The translations under genes were made by a program, and so were the position numbers. Below, in pieces: positions 5,652 through 8,653 of a DNA stretch of 8,653 bases (within the stretch, counting starts at the first letter, position 1; each line of letters starts with the position of its first letter). The DNA comes from Robiginitomaculum sp. Its GTDB lineage: Bacteria > Pseudomonadota > Alphaproteobacteria > Caulobacterales > Maricaulaceae. The stretch is taken from positions 1 to 8,653 of the forward strand of contig JALSYJ010000271.1 in the NCBI GenBank assembly GCA_027071965.1. The letters run 5' to 3'. Below the pieces are notes generated by a model. It was not told the DNA's origin and ran no database searches. It saw nothing but the letters and a program-made list of their open reading frames with translations.

Positions 5652-7475
5652 TTACTCAACAGTTACTGATTTAGCGAGATTTCTTGGTTTATCCACATCG
5701 GTGCCACGTTCTTTGGCAGTATGATATGCCAGTAATTGCAAGGGTATGACAGAAACAATAGGACTGGACATCGGGCCGCAATCGGGCATGACTACAATTT
5801 CGCTTACATCAGCATTGCACTCTTTGGCACCTTTTTCATCAGTAAAGAGAGTTACTTTTGCTCCTCGTGCTATGACTTCTTGCACATTTGAGCAGGTTTT
5901 TTCAAATAATCTGTCCCAAGGGGCAATCACAATGACCGGTGTGCCTTCTTCGATCAATGCTATGGGGCCGTGTTTAAGCTCGCCCGCAGCATAACCTTCG
6001 GCCTGAATGTAGGTGATTTCTTTCATTTTTAAGGCACCTTCCATCGCTAATGGATGGTTGATGCCGCGCCCAAGGAACAATATGTGTCGGGCATCTTTAA
6101 TCCCGGTAGCAATGTCCTTGATTTGATCTTCCAGTTGCAAGACCTGTTTCACCAGCTTGGGCGCTGCTAGTAAATCGGTAATATGGGCACTAATTTGTTC
6201 TGCCGTAAGCGCATTGCGGGCACGTGCTGCAAGTAATGACGTGCAGGCCAAAGCTGTTAATTGTGCCGTGAATGCCTTGGTGCTGGCAACGCCGATTTCA
6301 GGGCCTGCTAGGGTGGGAAAGATGTCTGTAGCCCCTCTGGCAATGGAAGACTCAGCTACATTTACCACTGCATAGGTTGGCAGTTTGGCACGGTTTGCAA
6401 ACTGCAGACAGGCCAATGTGTCAGCAGTTTCACCGGATTGAGAGACAAACAATATCGGCCCGGTTTTCGGCAGGCAGGCATTCCGATACCGAAACTCCGA
6501 AGCAATATCCACTTCCAAAGGCATATTTGCCAGGTCTTCATACCAGTGTTTTGCCAGCGCTGCGGCGTAAAATGCTGTTCCACAGGCAATTGCTATTGAG
6601 CGATCGGATTGTGCAAAGTCATCATGGGCGGGAGTCTCAAGCAGGGATTCGTCCAATGCGTCGATATAATGGGCCAAAGTTCTGGCAATTGCATCAGGTT
6701 GTTCCTGAATTTCCTTTTGCATGAAATGATCGTAATTGCCCTTGTCAGTCATTACTGATTCTGTATTGGCTATGGTAACCGGGCGAGATACTTTGTTGCC
6801 CTGTCGGTCGAATATATCAGCACCATTGGCCCGGACGATTGCGCGGTCGCCGTCTTCGAGGAAAATCACATTGCGGGTGAAGGGCGCCAGAGCAAAAGCA
6901 TCAGATCCCACATAGCCTTCTGTGTCTCCCATACCGATTACCAATGGCACGTTTTGACGGGCAGCAAAAATCTCCTCCGGGCGGGTTTCAAAAATTGCAG
7001 CAATGGCAAATGCGCCTTCAAGCTGGTCTATAGTGGCGAAGAATGCTTCTTCTTCGCTCATGCCCTTGCAGATGTTAAGGGCGATCATCTGTACAACCAC
7101 CTCGGAGTCGGTCTGCGATTGAAATTTGCGGCCATTGTTTTCAAGCGTGTGGCGCAGCTCTCTGAAGTTTTCGATGATTCCATTGTGAACAACCGCCACC
7201 TCGTCCGCAGTGTGCGGGTGGGCATTTATCATTGTGGGCCGTCCATGGGTCGCCCATCTGGTATGAGCAATGCCCAATGAGCCTTCTAAGGGTTGTTCCA
7301 AAATAGCCCGTTCCAGATTGCTAATGCGACCCTCGGCCCGGCGCCGTGTCACGCCCACGCCGTTTAATACCGCAACACCCGCAGAATCATATCCACGATA
7401 TTCCAGCCTTTTTAGGCCTTCAACCAAACGATTTGTGACCGGGTCGTTCCCGACAATTCCTACTATACCGCACAT
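5652..7475 (-). CDS. glmS: Glutamine--fructose-6-phosphate aminotransferase (isomerizing)
   Basis: GlmS converts fructose-6-phosphate and glutamine to glucosamine-6-phosphate and glutamate, the first step towards UDP-GlcNAc for peptidoglycan and lipid A. The 607-residue length is typical. Domains in order: N-terminal Ntn glutaminase starting MCGIVGIVG with nucleophile Cys2, HTRWATHG (71-78), HNG (97-99) and QTDSE (121-125). The first SIS domain has ACGTAFYAA (297-305), SQSGET (345-350) and ASTKAF (397-402). The second SIS domain has GRGINHPLAMEGALK (469-483) and the EGYAAGELKHGP loop (493-504). The usual C-terminus has Lys602 near the end (LAKSVTVE). All key residues seem intact. GGGGA (plus 7482-7486) is 6 nt before the ATG at 7475. 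It lies 170 nt downstream of kdsD and upstream of the capD-like gene, fitting an envelope-sugar cluster. Confidence 0.98.
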   Translation of the reverse strand: MCGIVGIVGNDPVTNRLVEGLKRLEYRGYDSAGVAVLNGVGVTRRRAEGRISNLERAILEQPLEGSLGIAHTRWATHGRPTMINAHPHTADEVAVVHNGIIENFRELRHTLENNGRKFQSQTDSEVVVQMIALNICKGMSEEEAFFATIDQLEGAFAIAAIFETRPEEIFAARQNVPLVIGMGDTEGYVGSDAFALAPFTRNVIFLEDGDRAIVRANGADIFDRQGNKVSRPVTIANTESVMTDKGNYDHFMQKEIQEQPDAIARTLAHYIDALDESLLETPAHDDFAQSDRSIAIACGTAFYAAALAKHWYEDLANMPLEVDIASEFRYRNACLPKTGPILFVSQSGETADTLACLQFANRAKLPTYAVVNVAESSIARGATDIFPTLAGPEIGVASTKAFTAQLTALACTSLLAARARNALTAEQISAHITDLLAAPKLVKQVLQLEDQIKDIATGIKDARHILFLGRGINHPLAMEGALKMKEITYIQAEGYAAGELKHGPIALIEEGTPVIVIAPWDRLFEKTCSNVQEVIARGAKVTLFTDEKGAKECNADVSEIVVMPDCGPMSSPIVSVIPLQLLAYHTAKERGTDVDKPRNLAKSVTVE

Positions 7476-7492
7476 TACTTTTCCCCGCCATA

Positions 7493-7508
7493 CGTGCGTT
7501 CATGCACG
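7493..7508. repeat. Small hairpin just upstream of glmS
   Basis: CGTGC (7493-7497) and GCACG (7504-7508) form a 5-bp stem with a 6-nt loop, ending 7 bases before the GGGGA ribosome site of glmS. It would fold in the glmS leader and might modulate initiation, but a stem this short can be chance. Confidence 0.3.
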
Positions 7509-7562
7509 ATTATTGACCAGCCCCATACTGCACAACGACCCATGCTGTGACTCTAGCCCGCT

Positions 7563-7593
7563 ACCCTATCTAAAACTTGTACTTTACACAAGT
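7563..7593 (-). promoter_or_regulatory. Palindrome and weak promoter candidate upstream of glmS
   Basis: ACTTGT (7575-7580) and ACAAGT (7588-7593) are a 6-bp inverted repeat with a 7-nt spacer in the A+T-rich kdsD-glmS gap. Read on the minus strand, TTGTGT (plus 7586-7591) and TAGGGT (plus 7563-7568) stand 17 bp apart as a poor sigma-70-like pair overlapping the palindrome. This could be an operator-promoter giving glmS its own transcription. The match is weak and no regulator is suggested by the sequence. Confidence 0.25.
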
Positions 7594-7645
7594 ATTCTCT
7601 TTTTATGACAGATATATTTTTTTAGTTAATTTTACGACACAATTA

Positions 7646-8620
7646 TTAAAAATAACCCTGCTGCATCAGGTCTTTTATGTGAATGAGGCCAATTGGCTTT
7701 TTGTTTTCAACCACAAACAGGTTTGAGATGCGTTTGCTGATCATTTGTTCTATCAGCTCTGACATTCTCTGGCTTGGGTTGGCTGTTATCGGGTTTGCTG
7801 TCATCATCTGCGCGGCTGTCTTGTCAAAGAACTCCCCTTGCATTGCCCGGCGAAGGTCGCCATCGGTGATCATTCCGGCAAAGTTTCCCTGCTCGTCAAT
7901 TACAGCTACGCAGCCCTGCCGTCCTTCTGTGATGGCTGAAATAACGTCCCGGCCGGAAGCAGATGCGGAAACAGATGGCATGTTTTGCGGGTTTTCCAGC
8001 AAATATGTACGGACTTTTTGCAATTGCAATCCTAAGGTTCCACCGGGGTGCCTGCGCCCAAAGTCTTCGCGGGTGAAGTCTCGCAAATGCATAACGCAAA
8101 TACTAAGGGCATCACCCATTGCCAGAGTTAAAGTTGTAGAAGTGGTGGGGGCCAGCCCGTTAGGGCACGCTTCGGGCGCTTTGATAACAGGCACTGTAAT
8201 GTCGGCGTTTCTGCTTAAAAAGCTGTCGGATTTTCCACAAAAAGCAAGCAATGGTATTGCTTCGTTTTTGCAGTGTACGATGAGGTCGCGCATTTCACGG
8301 GTTTCACCGGAATTGGAAATCGCAAGCACGCAAGCATCAGAGGCAATCATGCCCAGATCACCGTGGCTGGCCTCGGTGGGATGAATAAAGAAAGCCGGGG
8401 TTCCGGTGGAGGAAAGCGTTGCTGCAATCTTGCGGCCAATATGACCAGATTTTCCAATGCCAGAAACGATGCAGTGCCCTTTGGTGGCAAATATCATTCG
8501 TGCTGCCTGTGCCATTTGCGGCCCTATCTGCCCGCCAAGCTGGTGCAGGGCATCGGCCTCAATTTGAATTACCGATCTGGCAAGGGTTAACAGTTCAGCA
8601 TCATCGGGGTGTTTGTTCAT
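7646..8620 (-). CDS. kdsD: Arabinose-5-phosphate isomerase (KpsF/GutQ family)
   Basis: This enzyme interconverts ribulose-5-phosphate and arabinose-5-phosphate, the entry to KDO for LPS inner core or capsule. The 324-residue protein has a SIS domain (about 40-180): SGIGKSGHIG (53-62), HPTEASHGDLG (80-90), SNSGET (102-107), APTTSTT (157-163) and RRHPGG (189-194). Two CBS domains follow (about 210-265 and 270-322), with ITDGDLRR (251-258) in the first. Lys57, Glu109, Glu150 and His191 stand exactly two positions before the catalytic set reported for E. coli KdsD (Lys59, Glu111, Glu152, His193), so it should be active. GGAAAG (plus 8625-8630) is 4 nt before the ATG at 8620. The ATG overlaps the stop of an upstream partial frame (ATGA), pointing to an operon. 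The frame stays open to the window edge, so a longer N-terminus is formally possible. GutQ or KpsF paralogs have the same layout; kdsD is the default name when no gut or kps genes are near. Confidence 0.94.
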   Translation of the reverse strand: MNKHPDDAELLTLARSVIQIEADALHQLGGQIGPQMAQAARMIFATKGHCIVSGIGKSGHIGRKIAATLSSTGTPAFFIHPTEASHGDLGMIASDACVLAISNSGETREMRDLIVHCKNEAIPLLAFCGKSDSFLSRNADITVPVIKAPEACPNGLAPTTSTTLTLAMGDALSICVMHLRDFTREDFGRRHPGGTLGLQLQKVRTYLLENPQNMPSVSASASGRDVISAITEGRQGCVAVIDEQGNFAGMITDGDLRRAMQGEFFDKTAAQMMTANPITANPSQRMSELIEQMISKRISNLFVVENKKPIGLIHIKDLMQQGYF

Positions 8621-8653
8621 TTGACTTTCCGGGTATAGATAGTTGCGCTCAAA
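8617..8653 (-). CDS. Last 11 codons of an upstream gene (partial, unknown)
   Basis: On the minus strand a frame entering from the right edge encodes LSATIYTRKVK and ends in a TGA (8619-8617) that overlaps the kdsD ATG as ATGA. The 4-nt overlap and the basic C-terminal end are typical of a translationally coupled operon partner, but 11 residues do not allow identification. Confidence 0.4.
   Translation of the reverse strand, partial: LSATIYTRKVK

Noticed and set aside
7476..7645. glmS ribozyme in the glmS leader
   Set aside because: The glmS ribozyme is known from Firmicutes and relatives, and the 170-nt gap shows no matching pseudoknot-like core by eye.
7683..8384. Long plus-strand frame opposite kdsD (233 codons)
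   Set aside because: It is antisense to a fully conserved KdsD with intact catalytic residues and resembles no family.
1..8653. CRISPR array, insertion sequence or integrase
   Set aside because: No regularly spaced repeats, transposase motifs or recombinase-like frames were seen on either strand.

Overview
The window (roughly 45% G+C by eye) looks like chromosomal DNA of an alphaproteobacterium, probably free-living and aquatic. This rests on protein resemblance (a GlmS of alphaproteobacterial type, a PhoX-like lipoprotein with a Tat motif, a Gram-negative KDO-pathway isomerase) and on gene style; no rRNA or other taxonomic marker is present, so the assignment is inference.

Left part (1-1770): the minus strand carries the N-terminal 344 residues of a PhoX/DUF839-type phosphatase that runs off the left edge. 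It has a twin-arginine motif and a lipobox. Upstream lies about 735 bases without a convincing gene, rich in inverted repeats, an AAGGGTCA-like word repeated about six times, and a short tRNA-like segment on the minus strand between 8-bp direct repeats. This is the least explained part of the window.

Middle part (1771-3004): a small minus-strand membrane ORF with a run of acidic residues is divergent from a plus-strand pair. The pair is a small membrane protein with a MerT/MerF/MerC-like Cys-Cys-x-x-Pro motif, overlapping by 4 nt (ATGA) a gamma-glutamylcyclotransferase-fold protein. The pairing suggests thiol or metal handling, as inference.

Right part (2983-8653): all genes are on the minus strand, read right to left: the last 11 codons of an unknown gene, kdsD (arabinose-5-phosphate isomerase), glmS (glucosamine-6-phosphate synthase), a capD/flaA1-type nucleotide-sugar 4,6-dehydratase lacking the usual membrane domain, a single-pass exported protein of unknown function, and a fumarylacetoacetate-hydrolase-family enzyme. 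The last three are tightly packed (23 and 13 nt gaps); the gaps around glmS are about 170 nt. KdsD starts the KDO branch of LPS synthesis, GlmS makes the hexosamine precursor of UDP-GlcNAc, and the CapD-like enzyme would modify UDP-GlcNAc or a relative, so this is a cell-envelope sugar cluster. The FAH-family gene is a metabolic enzyme with no obvious link to it, and it converges on the plus-strand pair with a 22-nt overlap of coding ends.
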